This document shows, piece after piece, positions 43,841-55,174 of a DNA stretch of 64,000 bases. Every line of letters begins with the position of its first letter. Position 1 is the stretch's first letter. Made by a program: the position numbers and the translations under genes. A model generated the notes under the pieces. That model saw only the letters and a program-made list of their open reading frames with translations, searched no databases and was not told where the DNA came from. This stretch comes from Punctularia strigosozonata HHB-11173 SS5 (Eukaryota; Basidiomycota; Agaricomycetes; Corticiales; Punctulariaceae). The stretch spans positions 389,258 through 453,257 of the forward strand of contig NW_006767448.1 in the NCBI RefSeq assembly GCF_000264995.1. Reading direction: 5' to 3'.

Positions 43841-46800
43841 TTATATATCATTCACGAGATCCTTGAGGAGAGGTCGGGCATCGATAATTCTCGGATCCAG
43901 TCGTGCTCGCTTTGGTGAGCAGGCGTTGCTCTTCGCTTCATGCCGATCGGAATGTGGATCCGCTTCGGAAAGCAACGCCACATTCGATGATCGTTTGCGG
44001 GTTGTCAGCGGGATCAGCGAACGATGCATCTGATGTGCGCCAGGTGGCAGATTGTAGATCCATTTACGGTCGGCCATGAGCATAAAGAACTCATTCAACA
44101 GCGGAGCGCTCTGAAGCGTGCTCCGCGACCCGAATATGATAAGTTTTGACCGAGCGCGGGTGACGGACACGTTAACACGCCGCCAGTCCTTCACGAGCTC
44201 ACCCACCTGAGGGCCAGTCAGCATGTATCAAGAGATGACCGAGATCTGGTGCTCACAGCTCCTGATTCGTTCGATTTCACCATCGAAATGATGATGCAGT
44301 CCTTGTCCCTCCCTTGACTCCGGTCAGCGGTGAGGATCTCGATGCCCGAATGATCCTGAAGTAGGTGCGAGAGGAGCTTGATTTGCTGGCGGTAAAGCGA
44401 TATTACGCCGATTTGGTCTTCTCGTACACCCCCGGCGAGTAACGATCGCACTGTCTGATACACTAGTTCTGCTTCGACCTCGTTTTGGACCAAGTCGCCG
44501 ACTTTGGAATCACGAGCGGGTACTAGATCTGTGTCGACGAAAACCGCCTTGCAGCTGGAGACAAATGCAATGTTAGGGAAACAGACTAGATGTGGGCAGC
44601 CAACAACATCACCTCTCGGCCAAAAGGTGTTCGATCCAGCAGGTGGAGTTCCCGCACGACGATTTGTGCATCGCCGTGAGCTGTTCGCGCCTAGGCAGAA
44701 TCAGAGCTCTCTTCGCGACCTCTTTGGACCCGCACCGGAGGCGGTCGCTGTAGATGAGTTTGTTGGACAACGTCATGATGTCTTCGTTCATGCGGTACTG
44801 GAAAGCAAGATCCGTTACGGCGTGTGGATGCGCGTCGGACAAGCGCCTGAACAATGAGACGTCGAAGCCGCCCTTCTTCGCGTCCTTATTTCGCACCTGC
44901 TTAATCATGAGAGCCGCAGCTGGTTGAACCGATATCCGAGACTCACCAAAGGAGGGAGTTGGAAGTGATCGCCGACTAAAACAAATTTCTCGGCATGCCG
45001 TAGAGGTCCGAGACAGGTAGGCAAGGTAATCTGGGATGCCTCGTCCACGATGCAGTAGTCGAAAGTCCTTCGTGCAAACACCGGGCTGGGTTCCTCATAT
45101 TAGACAACAAACTGTGGAGAGACGCGCAAGAAACTGACTGTTCGATCGACAAACACGTGGTCGCGACGACGGGAGGCGTCATCATCTGTTTCTCGAGCTC
45201 TTCGACGCTGTTCGCCTCCTTCCTCGCCGCAAGCGTGAATTTGTGGACATCGCGGTGGACCTGATGGCATGTTTGAAATCAGCATGGCGTTTCGGCAACG
45301 CGGAATCACTTCACGTACCTTGTCAACGTTACCCAAACGGAGGATACCGAATTCAGCATCCAATAGCTTGAGTAGAATAGTGTCCACCGCCGAATGGGTA
45401 TAAGACGTCAATAGCACCGTCTTGCCCCTCCTGACCAGCTCCTTGATGAGAGCCACGATGACCGTCGTCTTCCCGGTGCCCGGCATGCCCAAAATCAGTG
45501 CATAGTCCTGTGCAGCCATGACTTTGTCCATCGCCTCGCGCTGGTTCGGGTTCATCCCCTCTAGCGCTTTCGCGTATGCATCGTCCAGCACCTCCACCTC
45601 GTCGTCTTCTTCTACGTCCGGCCAATCGAACTGCGGCGTTTTAAGATCGACGACGAGCCCGAGGCGGCGTTTATCACCATCTTGGTAGAACAGATGCGCG
45701 AGGTTATCACGGACACGACTCATCCCGCCGAAGAGCTCGTCGCGATCGATGCGGAAGAGGACGTCCGGAGTGGGGGTGCGGGTGCGGGCCGCGATGCGCC
45801 CCAGGTGCAGCTCGTGGTCCACACCGAGGATGACCTCTGTCGGAGTGAGCTCGACGATGAAGCCACGGGACAGCGCAAGGAGGTGGGGCTCCACAGAGAT
45901 CGTGACGGCGTCGCCGACACCCATGTGTCCGTTCAGCAGAGAGGCCGCCTCGTCTGTCTCACCACCTTGCTTGACGAAGCGGTAAGTGAACTGGTGGATG
46001 CGATGGTGTGCCTGTGCCGCGGGCGGTACGTATGCATGGTCGAGCACCATGTCCGCGAAGCACCGACCTCTGGCCTCGCGCTCACGCGCGCCCATGATCC
46101 AGAGTTCCTTCTTGAACCGCACGATGTCGCGTTCCTCGAGCGAGATGAGTTGCTCCCATTTCTTGAAGAATTCGCGATGGGAGACGGTAAGGTGGCCCGT
46201 CTTTTCAAAGTAAATGTCCGCGATGGGCGAAGATACGTCCTCGATGTCCTCCACAGCCTGAGGAGAAAGTGGTTCATGAGTGATCTGCTGAAGCGATTGC
46301 ACCGAGATACTCACCCTGCGGTAGAGCATGCATGCATCCGACACGTAGCAGCGCTTGCATATCCGCTCGTCGTCGATAGTCTCTGGTAGGAATCGTGCAG
46401 CGTCCTCGATTTGCACCACGTCGCGTTCCTTTCTGTCGTATTCCATGCCCTCCACGGTTTCATCATCATCGGCACCGTCGGGATGCTCTCCGGTCCGATC
46501 GCGTCCAACTTTGGCCTTGGCTCGCTTGTCCATCCATCCAGCCAGCTCGTTCCGGACACTAAGCAGGGCACGGATTTCGGCGCGGCCGGCGGGAACGCGA
46601 ACGACTTCCTCGCTTTGGGTGTAGTACAGCAACCCGCTCTCGACGGCCTCATCATACCTAGAACGAGGCCTTATCGTTAACACCGACGGAGCCCGAAGAT
46701 CGAGAAGAGACGCGCCTTTCGCTCATCAATAAAGTGTAAAGCATGGTCTGAGCACGATGTTCCATGCCGGCCACGTTCCTACCCGTCTTGATCTCGAACG

Positions 46801-48744
46801 GGAAGGGGGAGGATGTCATCGTGCTCGCCGAGGCTACCATCTTGGTCTTCGTGAACGGCGATTCCGTACGCTCCTCGACAACGCCTTGTACGCTGGCATC
46901 GATTTTGCCCTTCAGGCCCCACCTAGCACATCAGATATCAGATCACAAACATTCAGACGGGCACAACAGGTGCGAACCTCGGGCTCCACATGTCCTCTTC
47001 GACGTCGTGTAGGGCGGTGATGGCCAACAAACTCTTCTGACCGTTCTTGGCTCGGGTGTTGACGAGCACGGCGTCTTCCTACGACAAAACCTCGTCAGCT
47101 CCATATTCTAACCGAAATGGCCTTCGTAGAAAGTTTCTAACCCTTGGATTCCCCTGTTGTATGTATCGTTCTCCAAACACTTTGATACCGACCGCTCTCG
47201 CGTTGAGCTCTTTCTTCGCCGCTTCGACGTCGCAACCGATCGTAACGAGACTGCTAAGGCCAGAAGGGGTCCGGACGACACCGTTGATCAGCGAGGATAT
47301 GAAGCCTTCGTCCCATCTGTTATTGGTCCGTCAGTCGGGATGCGCGGAGACCCACTGAAGTTTTTCTTGGCTTACCGTCCCTCTTTGAGACAGGATTGGA
47401 CGACTTCGTGCAGCATGTTACCCCATACCAAACTCGGGCTAGCGCCTGATTCAGACGAGGCTTGCCTAATCAGCGAGCTGAGAAGAGGTTTTCGTCGACC
47501 TGTTTGCAGAGGAATCAAAAACCGATTCAGCACCAAGGACGAAAGACACGCACATTGACTTGCGTTGCTCAATGCGGTAGCTGTTAAGAGCAGATCGGGA
47601 TGCGCGATGATGATGTTATTCTTGGATGTTATGTCTACGCTGAGAATTCCGGAGGCATCGCTCTTGAACGAGCCCAAGACGTTGACGACGTCCCCTGCAA
47701 ATAGGAAAACGAATCAGCGAGGTCATGCGGGGCAGATGAGGAGCGCGGAAGAAACCTTTCTCCAGCTCTGTCCACGCCCAATCGTCGTGGAGAACAACCC
47801 GTCTTTGAGTAGTCGAAGAGTGCGTGGAGTAGATAGCTTTATCATCCCGGACGGTCAGAACCTGACGGGGGGACGCAGTCAGCAATGTCGTCTAAGGAGG
47901 GAAACCTGGCGGGGCGCCCGGGATCAATGCTGCACGCATCAGCGACGCGATCACGTGTGATTCACGAGCGCGCGCCCAAAAACGCCCTTCCCCAGATAGG
48001 TGCATACCTTGACGAATCGACCTGATTGTTCCAACTCGTCGATGGACTCGACGACGCACCGCGTACATTCCTCTTGTGTGTACGCTTCAGGAGAGCGGTC
48101 AGGAACGTCCGAGGCAGAGAGCTTTAAAGACGGTAGTTTCGCCTGCACGGGTGTTTTTCTCTTCATATTGTCCACGTAAGCAAACACGACGAGTTCGCGT
48201 GAAACAGATGGCTCACGTCGCGGTGAGATTTATGGGGTGACCTGCTTTTCTTCGGGGTGAGCATGTCTTCCCAGTCCCAGTCCTCCGCGCCGGCAGTGAG
48301 CGCGGCAAGATCCACGTCCGCAGCCTGCACGTTCTCCAACTTGTGCGTCGGCTTCTTCGGGGACTTGTGCTTTCGGGGAGTGAGAAGGGCATGTTGTGCA
48401 TTATATACGCGGGAGGAGAGCGGGGAGAGAGGCGTGGATCTCGGTCGAGGTGCAGGAGAGGAGCGTTTGTGGTGTTTCTTCGGGTGTTTACGAGGAGAGT
48501 GTCGCGCTGGAGATGCCAGGGGGGAGGAGGAGTTGAAGAAGGAGTCGTCCAAGCCGGAGAGCAGCTCGCTCATGAATGCAGCCTCTTCTGCTGCTGTGCG
48601 CGTCGGGGCCGGCATGTTGCTAGAGGATTGGAGATGCGTGGGAAAATTCTGGCGGCGCGTTGACGGAGACGCGGTGGTGGAGGGTGGTGGCGTGGCGCTT
48701 TGAAGCGGCAACGGCCCTTCGGGACTTTGCTCGTCCACCAGCAT
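43841..48744 (-). CDS. DNA2: DNA replication ATP-dependent helicase/nuclease Dna2
   Basis: Nuclear/mitochondrial nuclease-helicase for long-flap Okazaki fragment processing and DNA end resection. Fifteen minus-strand exons: 48744-48217, 48142-48008, 47861-47756, 47694-47554, 47499-47376, 47316-47142, 47078-46978, 46922-46716, 46657-46315, 46257-45319, 45260-45139, 45085-44947, 44896-44613, 44554-44257 and 44206-43841, giving 1335 aa in continuous phase. A disordered basic N-terminus is followed by the OB/nuclease part ([34 protein letters not shown]), Fe-S cysteines in [12 protein letters not shown], and the superfamily-1 helicase: GMPGTGKTT (Walker A), [10 protein letters not shown] (motif II), [32 protein letters not shown] and [11 protein letters not shown]. 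The intron 46658-46715 appears to use a GC donor. Start chosen at the first in-frame ATG. Confidence 0.95.
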
Positions 48745-48820
48745 TGCCCTGCAGGTAACATACCTGCGCGTTTTCCAGTGAGATTATATCACTCCCCGAC
48801 ACATAATCAGCCCTCGGAAA

Positions 48821-49032
48821 GAAAAGGAGACGCGCCCATTTCTCCTTTTCCGCGTCAAGGTGATGCATCTCCGCCATCATCGGGAGCGATCACGGCGACT
48901 CGACCTCGACCTCGACCTCGAGAAGAAAAGGAGACGCGCCCATTTCTCCTTTTCCAAGTCAAGTTGATCCATCTTGTGGTCTCCGCCATCATCGGGAGCA
49001 ATCACGGCGACTCGACCTCGACCTCTTCTTCT
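48821..49032. repeat. Tandem repeat with hairpins upstream of DNA2
   Basis: A unit of about 104 bp is repeated twice (48821-48924 and 48925-about 49032). Each begins with GAAAAGGAGA, a 10-base spacer CGCGCCCATT, and the exact reverse complement TCTCCTTTTC, so each can form a 10-bp stem. Both end in CGACTCGACCTCGACCTC repeats. The first hairpin lies 77 bp upstream of the DNA2 start codon and contains CGCG-core sequences. Confidence 0.75.
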
Positions 49033-49748
49033 GGACACGACCCGCTCTTGTCGTCCCTGATAGACCAATAAGTAGAAGGCACCAGTGGCTCTTGAATCGC
49101 TGATATCGTCCCCTTGACCGGTGTACTCTCAAAAGTCCCTGTCCTCGTGGGTGCGAAGAGTCTGTACGTATCGCCGTTTTCTTATGTTCCTGGACGCGGC
49201 GGATGATCACTGACGCACGCATGCACGGCTTGATATGACTCTCCGGACCACGGCGGGCGCATCAGATATGTTTCCGCTTGGAAGATCGCGGTGTACTCTT
49301 ACCATAGCCGCGGGCGCTTGTGCCTCGCCGTCGTGACTCTCATTTCGCCGACACGCCCACACAGTGCGCTCTTCAACACCCCATATGCACCGAAAGGACC
49401 GTCCCTGGAGTGCCTATTTGCGACAGCGCAGTCGACAAGTCTGACTCGGCATACGCCGCGTCGGTCTCGGGACCGACGCCATCACCGCATCCCGCCGTTC
49501 CGGGCCTGCGGGGAGAGCGCATCACCCGCCAAGTGTGTCTATATATGGAATTCGACGGCGCTCCTTCGCGTACACGTGCTTTTTTATCCGTGGCGACCGT
49601 CTCATGACTTTGCGTGCGCACTGCGCAGCGTCGATTCATCGCGGGATACCTTTCGCGTCGTGTTCCCCTGGCACGGGGAGCGTTGGCCGTGCGCCCACTT
49701 CGCCGGACGTTGCCCACGCCAGGCGTGTACCCAGGTACTGGGCAAGAG

Positions 49749-49756
49749 TATAAAAA
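49749..49756 (+). promoter_or_regulatory. TATA-like box of the LysM gene
   Basis: TATAAAAA lies 110 bp before the start codon and is followed by a CTCTCTCTCTCC pyrimidine tract, the usual arrangement in well-expressed fungal genes. Confidence 0.5.
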
Positions 49757-49858
49757 GAGGGCGAGGGAGGGCGATGGAACGGCAGACAGCTCTCGCAGTC
49801 GACCCCCTCGTTTTTCTCTCTCTCTCCGTCCTCTCGTCTCCGTCATCACCGTGTGGCA

Positions 49859-50519
49859 ATGGCCCGCTTTTCTGCCCTCGTCGCGTTCGTCGCACTCGGT
49901 GCCGCCGTCGGCGTGACGGCGCAGGAGCCCAACTGCGCCAGGAACTACACCGTCCAGCTCGGCGACACCTGCAACAGCATCGCCGCCGCCCAGAACGTGC
50001 CGACGTAGGTTTTTTTTTTTTTCGCTCCTGACCGCGCCTTTTGTGTCCAGCCGTGTCTCGAAGGCTGCGCATTCTGAACGGGCCCCGTCGTTCCTTACAG
50101 GCTGCAACTCGAGGAGGTGAACGCGGACAAGATCGACGCGGACTGCTCCAACCTCGCCCTGGGAGAGGTAATAGTCCACACACTCCGTAACAACGTCTTC
50201 TGATTTCGACTTGGCGTGCTTTTTTTTCTCCCTCTGCAGCCTCTGTGCTTGGGCATCATCGGCCAGGACTGCAACGTGACGCATGTTGTCGCGAGCGGCG
50301 ACACCTGCAGCTCGATCGCGGGAGCCGCTGGGATCAAGTTTAGCCTTCTTCTCACCAACAACCCGAACATCGACGACAACTGCGACAACATCGGCATCGG
50401 CGAGGTGAGCCTCTTGAGTCGACAAAAAGCCGCAGGTTGCCGGGCGGTGATCTTAACGCGGCTTTTTTGGTTCTTATCTGCAGGTCCTTTGCACGGCCAA
50501 CACGACGATCGTCCAGTAA
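49859..50519 (+). CDS. Small secreted protein with two LysM domains
   Basis: Exons 49859-50004, 50101-50167, 50240-50404 and 50484-50519 give 137 aa. A signal peptide of about 21 residues (MARFSALVAFVALGAAVGVTA) is followed directly by two LysM modules, NYTVQLGDTCNSIAAAQNVP... and THVVASGDTCSSIAGAAGI..., each about 45 residues with family Cys residues, and a short end VLCTANTTIVQ. There is no catalytic domain or GPI/TM anchor. LysM modules bind chitin or GlcNAc oligomers. Secreted LysM-only proteins in fungi protect hyphae from chitinases or mask chitin from plant and animal immunity; which applies here is unknown. Introns are short and in phase. Confidence 0.92.
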
Positions 50520-51458
50520 TTAGTTGTGGGGCTTGTGGATGTGGGACTTCCGTACGCGCGAGTTGTACGGTCAAGGCGCTGTCTCGTGTATTGCTACGCT
50601 CGCGAACAATTGGCGGGCGGGCCTGTTTTTGGATATCAGTATGCCGCCCGATCGGACCTATTTTGTGAAAGCGCCTGGTAAGGACCGGTTTCTCCACTAA
50701 GCGTATAAAGTGCGTGGCTATTCCAGACCGACTTGGGGATATATATATACGCTGCATCTCACGCTGGATGGTCTTTGGTACTCATAACAACACGACCTAC
50801 TAGAGTGGGCAACTTTCGACGCCATTCGTGACAGGAAAAGCGAGATCCACGAGAAATATCTACTGCTGCTCCATGTAATGCAGCATGTTCGCGAGCTATG
50901 CAAGGCGGAAAGAGCATACTTACAGACGTTGGGCGCGTCACCACCCCGAACCAGTCAAGGGTCCCCTAGTCGTAAATGTTATATATCCACCAATGTTAGG
51001 GGTCCAAGTATGTTTTTCTGCCGCCTCATGAGGGTGGTTCCCCGCGACTGTCGACACTACTTACCTGTGAGTTAACTGCGAACCGCTCGAACATGTAATA
51101 GTCGCCATGCAAAGAGAAATCGAAGGCCGTGTTTTGCCGCCCTGATCGGACGATCGCCCACGTGGCTATGGCAACCTATGACGCCAGATCCGCTCGACCG
51201 AACCCCAGATTAGGGAAGTCCACTGCCTAGAGCAACGCTTCATCACCGTCCACGATGACAATGTTGGCCACGAAGCCTTCCTCGAACGCCTACTCAACGC
51301 CGCCAAATGAACACGTTGAGGGAAGTCAAACTTCCGCATCTCGGCGCAGTGAGCAGCGCGCGCTACGCACAGATCCGATTCAGGGAGCACCCCAGAGTCC
51401 ATCGAAGCTCGCGCTCGTCACGACGATCGGCGACACCCTCGAATCGCTCTCCACAATA
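50520..51458. other. Intergenic before the transposon
   Basis: 3' region of the LysM gene and about 900 bp without a coding signal. Nothing recognised. Confidence 0.4.
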
Positions 51459-51703
51459 GGGGGATCCAAATATCGCTTCAAGGGCGACGCTTCAGCACAA
51501 CGCTTCGAGCAGAAGCGGGACTCGACGATTCAGGGTGAAGCGGCGAAACGGTGAAGCGAGTCGTGAGCCGCTTTCGCCACCTCGAAGCGCGCTTCGCTTC
51601 AAGCCCTTCAGACTTGTAGTTCATACTGATCACATTTGTAAACTGATCGATAAAATTCCATGACTTGTCCGTTTCTTGCTCCCATCTCGCCGCATATCTC
51701 AGT

Positions 51704-53142
51704 ATGCCCAAGCGTGTCCCCCGACAACCAGTAGCATCTCCTGCGAAGAAAGTCAGGCTCGCACCTGTCAACAACACAGCGGGAACGGCTGTGCCGGCCA
51801 AAGCGAAGGTCAAGGTTAACGACAACATGTACGAAGTTTTCACCACTGTTCACGGATGATATCTCACTTGTGTTTAGATGGGAGAAGAACCCGGACCTTA
51901 CATGGTCTCTCATCAGCGCCGTTGAGGACAACGAAGACATCAAACAGGCCCTATTCCCCGGTGTGGGAGCCAACGTTTCGACAGGCCGCGGTGGTGGGAA
52001 ACCGAAGACAGAGTTCCAGTACATGGTGGCAGCAGAAGTCTTCGGAAAGCATGACAGCTTCAAAGACGAGTTCCACGCTGCGAAGACCAGCAAGGAGAAG
52101 AAGCTGTGGTCGGACAAGATAAAAAACCGCATCGACAAGTGAATCCGTCTGACAGAGTTTCAAGAAACCGTCTGATGTTCCACGTATACAGGCTCATCAA
52201 GGCAACCAAGCAATACAAGGAGGAGCTGGGGTCGACGGGAGAGGGAATCCAGCACTCGTCGGATATCGATGAGGATGCAAAAAATGAGTTCGTCAACAAG
52301 TGGCGTACGTACTGCTGTCCTGGCACATCCTCGCTTTCGCTGAACACCTTGCAGTCGCCATCAAGTCGAAGTTCCCTTGGTTCTTTGAGATCCGCAATCT
52401 CATTGCAGAGCGACCGAACGTCACGCCCGTCGGGATCGGCAACAGCTCAAGTGAATTCGACTTGTCTGTTCTCGGTCAGAGTGATTCGGAGCCCACGATC
52501 CCTGGAGAGCTCAGTGACGACGAACCCGCCATTGAGAAGACTGATGACGAAAACCATGATGAGGACGGCGGACTGGTGATTGTCGAGAAATCCAAGACCG
52601 ACGATCTCGCCATAAAAGACGAGGGTGTGGATGTTGTTGTGAAGAACGAGGCCGTAGATGTGTCATCATTGGCTAAGCACACTCCGGCACGTCCTGCCCG
52701 CTCACAGCCAGTATCGCAGTCGGTCGCAAAAGGAAAAAAAAGCAAGGGACGCGATGATATCTTCGAATTTGCGGCAGAAGAGCAGAAGACGCAGCAGGCG
52801 GAGCTTGGCGTTCGCAAGATCAAAGTTGAGGGTCAGATCCGGTTGGCGGCGGAGCGGCAGACTCACAAGTTCAACCTTGAGATGGCGAAGGTCAAGCAGA
52901 TGGAGGCCGATAGGGCCTTGGAGAAGGAACGGTTGGAGATCAGGCGGATGACGCTGATGTTCGAGATGGAGAAGTTCCGTCATAACGCCGCCGCCTCATC
53001 GTCGAGCACCGTATCTACGCCCTCATCGTTGTTTGTCCCCTTGCAGCCATTTGACCTCGGGCTCGCCGGATTCAACTCGGAAGGAGCAGGACCGCCAGGC
53101 AATGCAGAAAACGAGTTCAATTTCGGCACTCTGGCACAGTAG
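51704..53142 (+). CDS. Harbinger accessory protein (Myb/SANT-like DNA-binding)
   Basis: Second gene of the transposon. Exons 51704-51828, 51878-52138, 52192-52304 and 52355-53142 give 428 aa, all phases consistent. The N-terminal region holds a Trp-containing trihelix/Myb-like module (WEKNPDLTWSLISAVEDN, KLWSDKIKNRI, then KSKFPWFFEIRNLIAERPNV), a pattern common to the accessory proteins of basidiomycete Harbinger elements. A central acidic stretch, a Lys-rich patch (KGKKSKGRDD) and a long charged coiled coil (about 52790-52980) follow. In other PIF/Harbinger elements this protein binds the ends and brings the transposase into the nucleus; that role is inferred here. Confidence 0.82.
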
Positions 53143-53173
53143 AGATATGGCATCCGTATGCTAGGCTATCTCG

Positions 53174-54824
53174 CTAGTAATCATATTCATCAGAACTATC
53201 CTCCTCGCGCAAGGTGCTCCTGTGTTCGCGTGCGGCAAACAGAGCTTGCTTTAGCTCTTCACGTCGTCGTTTCCCTGCTGCCAAGCTATTATCACCTCGA
53301 GGAGGACGTTGGCTTGTAGCACGTCTCCTGGTGTCAGAGTCTGAAGATGATAGACCCGCTCGAATGAATTGATCTTCATCAGAATCTGAGTCTTTTTCCT
53401 CTGCTTCATATCGGGAAGCAAACGCGTGGAGAGCTATGCATGCTGCGACCCAATATGTGGCAATCTTGTGCGACCTTTCATCCACGATACGGACACGAAG
53501 ACCCTTCAAAGATTGAAAGTGCCCTTTGAGGTACCCAATTGCATGCTCAGAGCGGATACGGAGGATGGATAGGTGATTATTGAAGTCTTCATTCTCAGGA
53601 AGGTCATGATCAGGCTTCTTATATGGGGCAATCACCCAGTGTTTGACCTACGGGAGCTATATGAGCGACAGATATACGACATGAGGGACAGACTGACAGG
53701 ATATGCGGAGTCTGCCCAGATCCATTCCTGACCCTCCAAAATCATCTCGTGCTCGCGATACACCCTCGTCTCCTTCCATGCCGTCGAGTCATGTGTGCTC
53801 CCGGTGAAGCCATAGCCGAAATCGATGATTTGCAGATTTGGCAAAGATATGACCTACCTTGCGATAAGCATTTGGTATTGGAGTGGGAAGGATTACACAC
53901 CTGGATGTTCAGAGAGTAATTGCACTTGCGATCGTAGTAACTCTCTCCGTACCAGTGTGGTCGGTCGTAAAGCGGGACAAGAGTACCATCAACGAAGAGC
54001 CAGCCATCCCGCCATTCGTCACACGATTTTCGTTCAACCCATCGCTTGGCTTCCTCCTTCTCCACCGTGGTTGGAAGACGAACAGCCTGGTCCATGAACG
54101 ATCTCCGGAGCACTGCTGTCATAACACGCCGTGTCGCATTCTCAACTGTCCCCTTCCCGACACCAGCCCATTTTGCGATGCGGGACACTCCAGCAGAGTT
54201 GCCGTTGTGCCCAAACCGGAAGAGTACAATGGCAAGTTGCTCTTCCACTGGCATCTGAGCATGATGAGAGTGGTTGCTGAAAATCGGATCATGCTCGATC
54301 TCTGCGACAATTCGGTCGAACACAGCGGGGCTGACTCTCAAGTCATTGCGGAAGTGATCCGGACGTTGCTCCTTCATAACGTCCAGTGTGTGTCGGAGAT
54401 GGCCTGGAGCTCGTGGCAGCCCAGTCCGAGGAGCTTGGTAACGGTCTCTATGTAGGGTGAGATATTCTTTGACGATGAGGCGGCCAACGGTTGACGGCAG
54501 CAGCATAGGGATGTCTTCATCATCCGAGTCCGACTCGTCATCGGCGAAAACGTCGGAGTCATCATCATCGACACTATCCGTGTACGCTGAATCCGAATTA
54601 GTGTCGTCGTCGGATGATATGGAGAGGTTGCTCAGGATGCTTGATATGTCGGAGATCTCATTGATGGCTCGACGCGGACGGGGGCCCAGCAAGGCTCGAC
54701 GGGCTTTCTGCCGATGGTATGCTCTTCGTGCCTTCCGCAGATGCGCATATCGGTGCTTTGTATGAGAGACGAATGCATTCAGAAGGGATAGTGTAGCCCG
54801 CTGCCGTTTGGTATAGCGCGGCAT
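53174..54824 (-). CDS. PIF/Harbinger transposase (DDE superfamily, HARBI1-like)
   Basis: Minus-strand exons 54824-53901, 53853-53698 and 53647-53174 give 517 aa with phase-0 introns. The N-terminal part is basic, then strongly acidic (SDDDTNSDSAYTDSVDDDDS). A helix-turn-helix region (FGHNGNSAGVSRIAKWAGVG) precedes the catalytic core. Acidic catalytic residues have clear candidates: Asp in FVDGTLVPLYDR, Asp in GFTGSTHDSTAW and Glu in LRIRSEHAIGYLKGHF. The tail is charged and Ser-rich. All three catalytic residues and the open frame suggest an enzyme able to act on the ends of this element and on shorter relatives elsewhere. Confidence 0.9.
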
Positions 54825-55174
54825 GGTAGGTTATGGTAACTGTGGCGACGATACAAAGAGTGGTAAGTAACCCTAAAGTGATAGAACCTATACACGAGAT
54901 GTAGTGGAGCTGCAGCAGAAACGGTCCTGAAGCGTGCATGAAACGGGGGTGGTCAAAGTTGAGTCGCGCTTCACCCCCGCTTCAGGGAGCAGAAGCCAAC
55001 TCGGAAGCAGCACCTGAAGCGACCCAGAAACGTGATATTTGACCTCCTCTAATGAGACACACTGCTCCCGCTTCCCTCCCCGAACCAGCCGCAACCCTCT
55101 CTCGCTTTCTTCTCTCGTCCGACTCCTAGCCTTCTCCGCCTTGTATACCCCGCTGGCGATTGCAAACGATACCC

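Larger units (their letters stand above)
48745..49858. other. Divergent promoter region between DNA2 and the LysM gene
   Basis: About 1.1 kb separating the two divergently transcribed genes. It holds the hairpin repeat on the DNA2 side and a TATA-like box plus C/T tract on the LysM side. Long overlapping frames on the minus strand reflect GC-rich composition and lack support. Confidence 0.5.
51459..55048. mobile_element. PIF/Harbinger-type DNA transposon, apparently intact
   Basis: An element of about 3.6 kb has two convergent genes (accessory Myb/SANT-like protein on plus, DDE transposase on minus). Both frames are open across all exons. Short imperfect terminal inverted repeats around a shared CAAATATC core lie at about 51459-51474 and, inverted, about 55034-55048. 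Both ends also carry several copies of a CGCTTCA heptamer in both orientations (51474-51605 and 54963-55022), the kind of subterminal repeat a transposase binds. I could not fix the 3-bp target-site duplication, so the outer borders are good to about 10 bp. Confidence 0.85.

Noticed and set aside
49373-50425. Minus-strand open frame of 350 codons
   Set aside because: Runs antisense across the LysM gene introns and exons and its promoter, with no domain; an effect of GC-rich sequence.
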